Assembly: GCA_013397075.1 (NCBI GenBank)
Contig: VWZS01004466.1
Location: forward strand, 186,001 to 250,000
Reading direction: 5' to 3'
From: Rhabdornis inornatus
Lineage: Eukaryota; Chordata; Aves; Passeriformes; Rhabdornithidae
DNA length: 64,000 nucleotides
Shown: positions 46,352 to 57,440 of the stretch, one piece after another
Layout of the letters: the number at the start of each line of letters is the position of its first letter
Numbering within the stretch: the first letter of the stretch is position 1
The notes under the pieces: generated by a model
The model's database searches: none
What the model was told of the DNA's origin: nothing
The model's input: the letters and a program-made list of their open reading frames with translations, nothing else
Position numbers and translations under genes: made by a program

Positions 46352-46690
46352 CTTCCGCTCGGACGTGTCGGGGGCTGCGGCCGGCCGGGCCGGGAGCGGG
46401 GCCAGGGCTGCCGCGTCCGCCGCGGCCCCCGGCCGCCTTGCCCTGCCCTGCCCGTCGGAGCGCGGCCGCCNNNNNNNNNNNNNNNNNNNNNNNNCTCCGG
46501 GGAAGGAGAGCGTCGCCCCTCCCGCGGCGGGCCCGGTGCGGGTGCGCGGTGCGGGCGCCATCGGGGCGCGGAGCCCCGCGGGGGTCACGGCGGGAGCCCC
46601 CGGTGCCCCCCGAGGGGGCGGCGAAAGGGGCTCCGGTCGGCCCGGCCCGGGGCTGTCCCGGGGGGCCGCAGCCTTGGCCGGGGGCCGCAT
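46352..46690 (-). CDS. Candidate first coding exon of an unidentified gene (broken by gap)
   Basis: On the minus strand an ATG frame starts at 46690 (MRPPAKAAAPRDSPGPGR...), stays open through the island, crosses the 24-N gap in frame and reaches a plausible donor GAGCGGAAG|GTATTT at 46352. The Pro/Ala/Arg-rich composition is typical both of real first exons and of chance frames in GC-rich DNA. Plus-strand frames are also open, but I found no equally placed donor for them. No family is recognised and no following exon was identified. Confidence 0.22.
46471..46494. other. Assembly gap (24 N)
   Basis: A run of 24 undetermined bases inside the GC-rich core of the island. The true missing length may differ from 24. 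Confidence 1.
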
Positions 46691-46960
46691 CTTCAGCGGG
46701 GGCTCCGCGCCCCGACGGCAGCGCCCGTGCCGCCCGCCGCCCCCCCGCCCGTGCCGGCAGCAGGGAGGGCCCGGAGCGCAGGCCCGGTCCCAGGCTCGGC
46801 TGCCAAGCAGCAGCAGGAGCCTCTTCCCGCAGAAATGGTGCCTCCCACGCAGAAGCGAGATCCCACGGTGTTCGCCGGGTTTTCAGCTCCCGCCGGGAGC
46901 TGCGGCCCGGGAGTCGCGGGGGTGCTGTGCTTGAACTCTGGACACCTCCTTGTTTTCCTC

Positions 46961-48714
46961 CTTGCCTCGTGACTTTTATGGCCTGTCACGGAGGGAAGGC
47001 AGAGGAACGAAAGGCGAGATTCCTGCCTGTTGCTCGCTTCCTGCCTCCTTCCCGCAGCCCGGCCACCGCAGCAGCTCCGATGGCAACCCCAGCGCCCCAA
47101 CCAACCTGCCCGGGGGGGATTCGGAGCTCCCACGGCTCTCACCTGACCCATCGTCCTCCCTGCACCCTTGTTTGTCCTTGCTTGATGCTTCGTTTATTCC
47201 CAGATATTGGCTAAGACTGCATCAAACCTGGTAGGAATTACGGGGTCAGAGATCTGAGCTCAGCTCATCGGTGTTGACTTGTTGCCGACTTTGCCAGGGC
47301 GCTGCTGGATATGGATGCCCGTGTGTTGGCTTCTCCTGGAGCTGGGTGCCTGTTCCTCCTGGGCCAAGGCACACGTGTAATGTGTTATTGGAAGTTTTGT
47401 GACCTGATTCCTTGGTGTTTTGGAGTTTCTCATAACCTAAATGACTTGGAGATGGCTTGGATAAGGGCAGAGTCCTTTTAAAGGGTTGCACCGGAGGGAG
47501 GTGGCTTGGTTTGGAGGAATAATGTATGGGTGACCCAGATTTTAGAACTGCAGCTGAATTGGGTGAGGAGGAGGCATCCATAATCAGACTTGAAGTTGTA
47601 ACAAATCTAAGTTCTTCTTAGTTTTTGTTGATGTTAGGAAGAGCTCAGCTGGCTTCTGTGTAGAACCTCGTTTTGCCTGGTGGTGGTTGAGGGTGGCATT
47701 TGTCCTGTCCTGCCTGTACAGCAGCCTCGTGGTCTGGATAAATCTCAGTGGGTTTATATGGTCCAGTCGCTCATGACAGCAGGTGACTGGGCTTGAGGTT
47801 GATGCTCCTGCTCTCTGAAGTAGTGAGACACAAATACTTCCTCTGTGAACCTCTTGTGTATCCTGATAGATTTTGACGGTGAGAATCTGTCTGGGTGTTT
47901 TGGATTTTTTTGGGTTTTTTGTTTGTTTTTTTTTGTTTGTTTGTTGGGTTTTTTTTGTTGTTTTTGTTTTTGGGTTTTTTTGGGTTTTTTTTTTGTTTTT
48001 TTCTTTTTTTCATCCTAACTTTGGATGGTTGTTCTTGTGCTTGTTCTGTTGAATGTTATCCTTTCTTATGGTTCATTTATTTCATGTGCTTTCTAGCAGG
48101 AAAGAGCTAAATTATGCTATAGTTTCTGATTTTTTTCTTTCTTTTTTTTTCCTTTTTAATGTGATCTACTTTGGAGTCTTGTTTAAAGTGGGCTGTTTTA
48201 TTTAATTAGTTTGTATTCATATTACATTCTATCTCCGTAGTTATCCTAGGCAAAATTTGAGGAACAGTCCGCAAGGGATTTCAAATTCTTAATTAGAATC
48301 ACATTTTTTCCAAGGATGTTTGATTCTAAGAGTTTACTGTGCTTTCTGTCATCTGGTATCTCTCCTGTTGATGTTGTTTGCTTAGTTACTGTTTGGCTAA
48401 ATTATCCACAGCTAGTTTATTTCAGTAGTCATGCCTCGGAAGTTTTGCAATTCCTTTGCGTTTTGCAGCTTCTCACTGAAGTCCTGTTGAATCTTTTAAT
48501 GAAATACTCAGAAGCAACTTCAATGCAAATGCAGTTGTGCTCTATTGTTTTGGCGCTTGGGCTTTACAGAGAGGTTATTTCCCTCTTTCCTGACGTAATC
48601 ACACAGTTGATGTTCAGAGTATCAGCCAGCTGGGGACAGATACCATCACCTGACCCCTGGCAGGTATTTACATTCCCAGCTGGTTATCACTGCATCAAAT
48701 CCAAAATTCTACTA
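46961..48714. other. Sequence downstream of the island, no exon recognised
   Basis: The only strong features are a low-complexity T/G tract and a (T)n-rich stretch. The 140-codon frame at 48316-48738 is unrecognised. Confidence 0.45.
47893..48012. repeat. Low-complexity T/G tract
   Basis: About 120 bp of T-runs broken by single or triple G (GGGTTTTTTGTTTG and similar). The minus-strand Lys/Asn-rich frame across it is a by-product. Confidence 0.9.
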
Positions 48715-48885
48715 GAAAAGTACCCAGTCTTGATTTGAAGATACCAAGTGATAGGCTGCACTGGTTCCCCAGGTAAATTATTCCAATGGCTGATTACCCT
48801 CACTAATTTCTTATTTCCATCTGTCCAGCCTTGCTCCTAACCACAAAGTCTTGCTACGAGTTTTCATGCCAGGTGACAGAGCCTG
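48715..48885 (-). mobile_element. Old CR1 fragment, minus orientation
   Basis: AGTCTTGATTTGAAGATACCAAGTGATAGGC, CCCCAGGTAAATTATTCCAATGGCTGATTACCCTCACT and TTCTTATTTCCATCTGTCC match the older CR1-type text in reverse complement. Divergence is high. Confidence 0.6.
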
Positions 48886-51800
48886 TTGCTGCCAGGATGA
48901 CATGTTCCAGCTAAAAGGTGGCCTGTTGTACTGCAAGCCCATGGCTGTTGCCTGTGCTGAGCTCTTCCTTCTGGGAAGAGGCAGCTGTGGAGCTGGAGTC
49001 TGGGTGATCAGTGTGGTTTAGAGCAGTGGTTGGAGGGTGCCTGGCCTGGTGTCTGTGTGCAGGCAGGGCTTCCTGGGAACTGTGATGGAATAACTTGTGT
49101 TGCTTGGAGCTGGGCTTCACATGATGAGCAGCCCAGCAGCACAACAGGCTGCTGCTGAAGGAACGATCCAGTTCTCATCCAGTTCTGACTGCAAGCTCCT
49201 GCTGCTTCCCTAGGGTCAGCACTGGTGACCAAACGGCCTCTGATCAGTCCAGTCACTGCTCCAACTGAATATTAACCTCTTTCCCTAAAGAAAAAAAGTA
49301 TAGGAGTTGGATTAGCCTGCTTTGTGGCCAGAGAGATTGCTGAAGAAGTGTAGCATGACACTGGGCATGAGAAACGTGGTGAGGGACCACCTCTTCCAAC
49401 AGCAGGATTAGATGCCAGAGGGAATCACACATTTAGTTCCAACATTTCTGTGCTTGGATAAACAAGGCTGTGGTTGCACAAATCCTCTCAGCTGGCACTG
49501 CTGTTGAAAGAAGTTGTCGTGCCTGCCTGTTGTCATCTCTGTTGGTTCTCTGCTGCGGTTTGTTGTGAGACCACACATGCACCTCTGCCACCAGAAGAGA
49601 AAGGGCAGAGGATGGGACTGCTTTTGGCAAGGTGAAGAGTTGTCACAAGCACACCTTACCTTAAATCTTCATAGAACTCAGTGTATCTTTTTGCCTTTCC
49701 TCTGCAGCTGACATGTGAGAGCAGCTGCCCTGATTTACTCAGTAATGCAGGTTAACTTGGGAGAACTGGGTTTAGCCAGGACTGAGTTTAGGTCAGCTGC
49801 TTTTATGTCTTTGGTCAAGAAGTGTGTATTGAAATTTGTTGTGTGGGAAAGAGCATTTAACATGAAAAGGAGGTCTGAGCCTTGGCTGTGACACACTGCT
49901 ACCTATGAAGGGTTCAGTGGTGCAGAAAAGTTCCAAGTTAATGCATTCATGCGTTCTAGATGTGAGTTCTCAGTGGTGCTCGGTGCTGAGCAAGGTGGGG
50001 TGCCCTTTTGGGAAAGCTTCATTAATCTTGTCTCTTCCATTAAAAAGTGACTCCAGCTTTCTTTCTCTTGGGTAGAATTGGTTTGCTGAGACAAAATCCT
50101 TTCCCCATCTATTATTTTAGACACCATTTCTTCAAGTCCCATGCAGAACACTGCAGGATGAGGAACAGAGCCTGTGGTGGGGACTTGTTTTGACCTCGTG
50201 TTTGGGGGGTTGGATTAAAAGCAAGGTGAAGTCAAAGAAGAAATTCCCATGACTTTAGTACAAGTTCAGTGCAAGGTCAGGGGGAGGGCTATTGGTTTTG
50301 ATAATGGGAAAAATTTAGAATAGGGAAGGTGATTACCATGACATGTGTACAAATGTACATAGATAAACAGACACACATATGTAAATGTATACAAAGTAGA
50401 GGGTGTTCTGATGCTAGGAGAGGTTGAGGAGGAGTGGCTGAAGAAACTGTGATTGGATAGCACACAAGGAGGGAACTGAGGTGGGAGGAAGCACAGGAAC
50501 CTGCTGCCGGGAGAATACTGCATTAAGCAGAGATGGCCCTAAGTTCACTTCCTGAAAACATATCCTATTTGCAGAGTCACAGAGAAGTGTGTGACATTCG
50601 GACACCAAACCACCTTTTTGTGATCTCAAATTGAACACCCACCTGCAGGCAGGGGCTCAGTGTGAGATTTACTGCCCATGGCATTGCTGGTGCTCAGAGT
50701 CGTTAAGCACTGGAGTTCCTAATGCCGATCATACACAGAAATTCCCAAATCTCTACCTGGGCCAGGCTGGGCTGGTGCCCAGTTGGATCCATGAGCTGGG
50801 TGATCCCTTCCATGGGTACAGCAGAGCTGTGTACTGGTGAGCAGACCCAGCCTTACACAGAGTGTGACTGGAGGAGGTGAGGGGAGGGGAAAGCTCCTGC
50901 TTCATCGACGAATCCAGCAGTAGAGTTTATGAATCCAAAATACACCCCTCTGGAAGCAGGGGATTAGGATCCTGGTCATGTTAGGGCATGATTTGTTCAG
51001 GTTGTGGAAGCCCAGGGATAATCAGGGGACAGGAGTGTGGGTTACAAGCAGACCTGTAACTAGTTGGACATGGTCCCTGTTCACATCTGCCATAGAGTAG
51101 CTGCCTTGGCTACACTTGCATATTCACTTGATAATAGAAATAGATTCACAAAGGCCACTCTTGGGAGGAGTAGAAGAGGAAGATGCTTTGCCTGTGATCT
51201 TGCTAGGCTGCTAAAAATCAGGATGTGTAAACTAAAAGGTGTGTGTGCTTTACACTCACCTTTACAGGTGTAATGTTCAAAAATGTCTACACAGATTGTT
51301 TGAATAGCTTAAATCTTACCTGGGCCCTTAAATCTTCACTACAGATTGCTGTCTGTGATAAGGAGCTCATGGAAATTTGGAAAGAGTAGATGGGAAGAGT
51401 ATAGCTTTCATAGGAAAAGATGCCATACCAGTGCCTAGCAAAGCTCTGATGCTGTAGCATCAGATGTCTTTAGTGAGCCTGGGTTCCAGGCTGAATCCTT
51501 GGATTAAGCCTGAGTTTAGATGCAGAAGTTCTGCTGTAGGTATCTCATAGTGCAGGCATCCAAGAGTAACTCTAGACTATGAAATGTAATCCAGCTGCAA
51601 CATTTGAGTCACTCTCCTTTCTGAGGTGCTCCGAGATCACTGTCTCGTTTTACAGGTGAGGGCTGCCAGGCTGCTAGTGAGGTTGAGATGGTGCAGTGTG
51701 TCTATTTCCATTCTGTTGCTGGATTTAGGGGGGAAAAGGTGTTCTGAATATGCTGCCAGCTCTTCAGGACAGGAACAGTGCACAGTATTTAAAACAGTGG

Positions 51801-51984
51801 GGATTCAGTCCTGGTGGTTGGCATGGCTCAAGTAACTCTTCTCGTTGTTTATTCTCTTTTTCTGTGACTTGCTTTGCACATGAAGATATTTCAGGCTTGA
51901 GTCTGGATACAGTAGAGCTTGGTATATCTTAGAGTGCTTTGAGAATGATGCACTTTTCTCTCCTTTTACTCCTCCCCACAAGAC
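48886..51984. other. Gene-poor stretch
   Basis: No exon, RNA gene or well-preserved repeat is recognised. Short frames are not supported by splice signals or domains. Confidence 0.45.
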
Positions 51985-52042
51985 TGTAGAATATCCTGAG
52001 TTGGAAGGCACCCACAAGAATCACTGATGTCGAACTCCTAGG
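51985..52042 (-). mobile_element. CR1 3'-end fragment, minus orientation
   Basis: TGTAGAATATCCTGAGTTGGAAGGCACCCACAAGAATCACTGATGTCGAACTCC is a CR1 terminus in reverse complement, cut after about 55 bp. Confidence 0.7.
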
Positions 52043-55000
52043 CAAGGTGTTTTCTCCTGGAAAGGCATGTCTCAGGTACAGGCAAGCAGAATCTCAGGAT
52101 GGGCAAGGGGGGTAGCACTGGCAAGGCTGCAGTACAACACACAACCCTGTCATGACTCTATGCTGTGCCAAACCCTGGGGCAGAGAGAGGGTGCTGTGGG
52201 GAGACAGGCAGAAGGAAGTTGGGCTATCCCACTATTTTTACAGCAAATTATGGGTTGTGGCATGTTTTCTTAAATGTGCAAGTGATTGAGGGAGATGGGT
52301 TTACCCCTCAAGTCACCCAGTAATTTCTTAATAACAACTAGTGATGTGTATAGGGAATACATGACTGCACTGTCACTCTCTTCTCATCCCTGGGCACAGA
52401 TGGGAAGAGGGAATTTTCTGTCAGGGCACGTGGAGAAGGCTGAAAGGGAGGCTGTAAGGTGTTCCTGTAGGCACAGGGTGAGCACTGCTTGTTTTGGTGC
52501 CATCTGGGAAGGCACTTGTCCTCTCACATTACTCCTACAGTTCACCTTGTCTTCCTGCCCCTGCACAATGAGTAAACTGAGCTGTTTCATATCAGAGAGG
52601 GGCAAAGAGAGGAAGATGAGCAATTTGGAGGTATGCTGGAGCAATGAAATGTACATTATCCTCGAAGAGCAAGGCGAGGCATGCTAGTTATGTCATTGTA
52701 GTGTGTACCCTGTCACAAGGGAGAGTCAGGGCTGTGGAAAGCAGCTAAAAATTTTGTCTGCGTGTCTAGAAGAATTATGACAGCTGAATGGCCCAGTGGG
52801 TGTTATCAGATGCACCACAGACATTTCTTCCTTTGTTCCCTACCAGCGTCATTTTTGCCTATCCAGTTGCTGAGTGTATGATAACAGTGATATCAGACAT
52901 GAAAATACTCATCTGAGTATAAAAGGGGAAAGATGGATTGATTCTGACTCTGATAGTAATAGCAAAATGACTTTAGAAGAGACCAGAACAAGAAAAGGCA
53001 AGATGTGCTGCATTTTGTATGCATTGAAAACTGGTGTGATCAGAAATCTCATGTTCAGTGAGGCAGTGTGGAAGCAAATCTGCCCTGAAATGTATTGTAA
53101 TTGCATTTTACTAGAATGCTGCCTTTGAAAGCTTAATTTAAAAGGTGGCATTGTAAAAGATTTAGTTGTGACTGCTAAAAAGAGTGAACAAAGTGCACTG
53201 AAAGGCGAAAAAAGGTATTAACTGATGTGGGAGACAAATACGGAAGTGTCAAGCAAGCATGTGCAAAAGCACCAGCTTGGTTTTAAACTGTGGTTTGGTA
53301 GAGAAATACAGTTTTGTGTTTAGTGGGAGCAAGAAATAACGGATGCTGTGTGTCCCAAGTTCATAAAATTGATGGAATTGGAGAAGGAGTTTCCCCTGAA
53401 TGTGGGCACAGTGAGAAATAGACAGACGTGAATATCTGATGTGTGTGAGGTTATGGGAGTGGGGCTTTCACTGGCTGGGCAGTGAGACTCCTCCAGTACA
53501 AGTGTGATATCAGAATGAGCCAAAACAACTAATTATGTACACTACACTGTGTGAAAAATCTCTATGATTTGTAGTAAACAACGTTACAGCACAAAAGGAA
53601 AATATCTTAGTAATGTGTTTTGTTATCTGGAAGAACTTGGAGGAAAAATGACATGGAAGGAAAGAACAGAGTGAGCAGCTGATATATTTTTGTTGGGGAA
53701 GGGATTGCTTAAATAAGACTTTGCTTATGGTTGCGATCAGATACGGGGTTTATAACAGGCCTTTGCATATTCAGTACACTGAGCAGCCACTCCCTGCCTA
53801 ATCCTCAGAGTATGGCTGTGAGGTAGGAGGGGTTACTATTACCCCAGCTGCACAGATGACCCTCAGACAGGCAGAAACTGCTGCAAACAGCTAGAATTAG
53901 GAACTGGAAATTCTGATGGATGGGACCATTCTTGGTTGCCTTAAAAATACACCAAAATCAGTTACAATCTAAGTCTTCTGTAGAGACTTCTTTAAGTGAA
54001 TGATTGCAATGGGGCACTGAAGGAAGGAGAGCTCCCAGTATCCTAATGTGTTCTCCTCTTCCAGTCTGGATTATGTTACTTGTGATAACAGCTATCCTTT
54101 GTGGGCCCCACTGGCTTGAAATGCCTGGTGACTGCACCCATGTTGAACTGCTTATAAGCCATAGCCGTGAGGACAGGCAAGACTTAAAACATCAGGGTAC
54201 ATCTTTGCCACCTTCTGTTAGAGTAAGTGCAGGAATAGCCAAAGCTTTGGAATGCTGGGGTATTCCCAGTGTTTGCATCAAAAGCAGCAGCACTGCATGT
54301 TCTGCTGTAGGGATAGCTGTAATTGCACCTTTGCTGGCACAGTTCGAAGAGGTGAGGTGCTGGCTTCAGTAATAGGCAGCAGAAATCTGTGCTGGAACCT
54401 GGGTTCCTCAGGTGCATCAGTCTGGCAGAGGTAAGACCAAATTTTCCATACAGGAAGGTGTTTGGGAAGAGGACTCCAAGAAGGAGAGCTCTGGCTCTTC
54501 CCTCATTCTTGGGCATGGTCCACTGACAATCCCAGCCCTTCCCCCTTCAGGTTCTCCATTGCCCTTAGCTTTCCCAAGCTACAGTGGTCACACCACATCA
54601 TACCCTCTGCTGTTACATCCAGTGATATTTTTTTTTTTTTTTTTAAGCACAGCAAAGCATTTTGCCCTGTCCCGAGTCCAAAGAACTCATTGAGGTGACT
54701 GGAGAAGCTCTGCTTCATCTCGTTGACCTTGGCAGAGCTGGGACGTTTACGTGTTCATTTATGCCCCGCTGATCAAAGCGTGTTGCAGGTAATGGGAAGG
54801 TGAAGGAGCCGAGTCTCCGATTTCATTTGCCTGGTGCCTATGGCTTCCCAGGGGAAGTCTCTCATGGATGGGAAGGTATGCATCAGTCCAATTAGAATAT
54901 GCCATGCACGCCTGCGTAGGCCAGGGGACGCGAGGACTTTGCATTCCTCGGCCAGAGCTGTCGGTTTGTGACCGTGTCATAAAAGAGGTGAAGGAAATTT

Positions 55001-56585
55001 TATCGGCTCAATTTTCCACTGTTACTCACGGGCCACTGTTAAGTTGCCTCATCCTCTAATTTCTTGCGGTGAATTTGAGGCACATAGACTTTATTTTACT
55101 CCTCAGTATTGCCATCTGATAAGGTGGGACCTGGGAGGGGAAAGAGAGAGGTGGTGTTACATGCCACAGGGCTGAGGAAAAGGAAGCCGTAGGCCAGTCA
55201 AGAAGAGTCAGAGTTGATGTCTTCAGAGGCTCCCAAAGGGCAATCTTAGGATCCTGATTGCTCAGCTAATATCTGAAGAGTCATGAAGCCATCAGGGAGT
55301 GCTGTTTTAGAAAATCTGGAAGGGTGGTGGTGGGAAGCAGACTCTGCCTTCTTGTTCATATGCAGAAAAATGAAAATGGAGGGAGGAAGGATTAAAATAT
55401 CTCTAGTTGTTTCTTATGCATTGAAACTTGTTTAGTTATTGAAATGGGAAAAGTATTTTAATTAATGCATCAAAGAAATGTAAGTGATATTTCTGAGCTG
55501 GTATAAAATGAATGCTTTAAATTAATCCACATTTGGAGGTGTACTGAACATGAAAGTATGTGCATGTAATTTTTGCACGTTGACAAATAAGGGGAAATAA
55601 TACTGAAATAGAGAATATCAGTATTGTTCGTCTGTGTGTGCTGTTTCTTAATCTCTTAAAGGTTGAACCTGTAGGGCTCTACCTCTTTTTTTTTTCTAAT
55701 TTTTATAATATGCTGTGTTAATGACAGTATTAGGAACTAGTGCTAAATCTTAACTACAACATCTATGGGCTGTAATTACTACTATAAAATTTGAAATAAG
55801 GTAGTATTACTACCTTATTAGTATTACTAATTGGTAAAGCTGGTTATAAAAAGCATTTTCTAAGACTGATGTGTATCAGTTACACCATTTAAACCCCTGG
55901 TTTGTACAACTTTTCACAGCTTGATCTGAAAGACAAAGTCACAAGAATGTCTTCCCCTTCCCTTCTGTTTGGACTGTTGCTCTGCTAGAATTGCACATGG
56001 TTTGAGGAGGTTTCCAGGGCTTTTCCTAGGATGTCCTAGGTGTTACTTGTTTTCAGAGTTGGTCACAGGGGCTATCTCCAATTCACCTCTCTTCCATGCA
56101 ACATCCCCTCAGAGCCAGCCCTTTCCTATGGGGAGAAGGCTCACCGGAGAGGGATGGTGGGTTCACTGGAATGGCACAGTCAGTGGCAATACCGAGACAG
56201 GGAAACATGAGACCATAAAAACAATGGCTCATTTGGAAATGGTTGTAAATCCAGTTAGAATATCCTGCTTCCCCTGGTGCCCGCTTCTCACCTGAGAGGG
56301 CAGCAGATGTGTTCCTAGCAGAGGGCCAGGACTGAGGGTGTGAAAGCTCGCTGCTATGCTGCTGGTGTGTGTGGGCTGCCGAGGAGCGCCTGGCTGTGTG
56401 TGGAGTGCTTGGCAGTCACACACGGAGAGACGCCTACACTGGGGTGTCAGGGACTGGCCTGTGCAGCTGGGTGTGGCTTCACCAGAACCCAGGGCTAAGT
56501 CCAGGTTTCTGCTTTCCTGCTTTGCTGCCCAGCCCCATGTTCTTGTCCTCTCGTGCAGCTTGTACAGCCTCTCTGGGGTCCCAGC
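52043..56585. other. Gene-poor stretch
   Basis: Contains a T-run at 54628-54645, a T-run at 55687-55696 and a short hairpin AATAAGGTAG/CTACCTTATT at 55795-55819. One block (54735-55120) has unusual composition and is listed separately. No coding exon is recognised. Confidence 0.45.
54735..55120. promoter_or_regulatory. Candidate conserved non-coding regulatory block
   Basis: The block keeps scattered CpGs and non-repetitive, motif-rich wording where the flanks are CpG-poor. It includes TGATCAAAGC (a TCF/LEF-like site), CAATTAGAATATG (homeobox-like core), GCATTCCT (TEAD-like) and GTCATAAAA (CDX/HOX-like). None of its frames is coding-like. The enhancer reading is an inference from composition and short motifs. 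Confidence 0.3.
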
Positions 56586-56589
56586 ACAC

Positions 56590-57066
56590 AGAGGACATGG
56601 ACCTGCTGGAGCCAGTCCAGAGGAGGCCACCAAGATCCTTTGAGGGGTGGAGAACTTATGCTATGAGAACATGCTGAGGGAATTAGGATTGGTCAGCATG
56701 GAAAAGAGAAGGCTTTGGGGTGACCGCCTTGTGGCCTTCCAGTGCCTGAAGGGAGCCCACAGGAAAGGTGGAGAGAGACTCTTGACAAGGGCCTGGAGTG
56801 ACAGGACAAGGGGCAATGGCTTCACACTGACACAGAGCAGGGTTAGATTGGATATTGGGAAGAAATTGTTCCCTGTGAGGGTGGTGAGGCCCTGGCACAG
56901 GTTTCCCAGAGAAGCTGTGGCTGCCCCATCCCTGGAAGTGTCCCAGGCCAGGCTGGATGAGGCTCTGAGCAACCTGGGATAGTGGAAGGTGTCCCTGCCC
57001 ATGGCACAGGATAGTAATGAGATGGGCTTTAAAGACCCTTCCAACCCAAACCATTCTCTGATTCCA
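56590..57066 (+). mobile_element. CR1 LINE 3' fragment
   Basis: A well-preserved copy from GACCTGCTGGAGCCAGTCCAGAGGAGGCCACC through GGATATTGGGAAGAAATTGTTCCCTGTGAGGG to CCCTTCCAACCCAAACCATTCTCTGATTCC. It is the best preserved copy in the right half. The open frames at 56647-57054 on both strands derive from it. Confidence 0.93.
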
Positions 57067-57397
57067 TATACAACTACTGCAGGAAGCTGTCAGATTTACT
57101 TTGACTTTCTTATCTTTTCTCCTGTATCATAGTTTTATGGCTGCTCATATCCCTCTGCTCCTGGGTTGTTGTTTTTTTTGGTTCGACGACTCCCTGGGAT
57201 GGCTCGTACATGGTCACACGTGCACTGGCACAAAGAAGATGTTGGCAGCACCCTGGATGCGTAGCAAATTGGTCTGCTCTGGATTTCAGGTGTTCTGGAT
57301 TTTCAGGGTTCCATGTCAGGTCTTATTCAAGATTTATTAAGATGCAGTTCCAGGTGGATAGTTTGTACAGCCAACAGCAGAAGGAATTGAAGAAACT

Positions 57398-57440
57398 CTC
57401 CTCTATCTCTCTGTCTCTGTCTCTTTCTCTCTTTCTCTCG
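57398..57440. repeat. (CT)n microsatellite
   Basis: CTCTCCTCTATCTCTCTGTCTCTGTCTCTTTCTCTCTTTCTCTC is a pyrimidine repeat of about 43 bp. Confidence 0.9.

Larger units (their letters stand above)
46350..46960. promoter_or_regulatory. CpG island with assembly gap, probable promoter of an unidentified gene
   Basis: The block is extremely GC- and CpG-rich (runs such as GCCGCGTCCGCCGCGGCCCC) between AT-rich flanks. That is typical of a bird housekeeping or developmental promoter. Part of the sequence is missing at the N run. I see no clear neighbouring coding exon that settles the direction of transcription, and it may be bidirectional. Confidence 0.75.
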
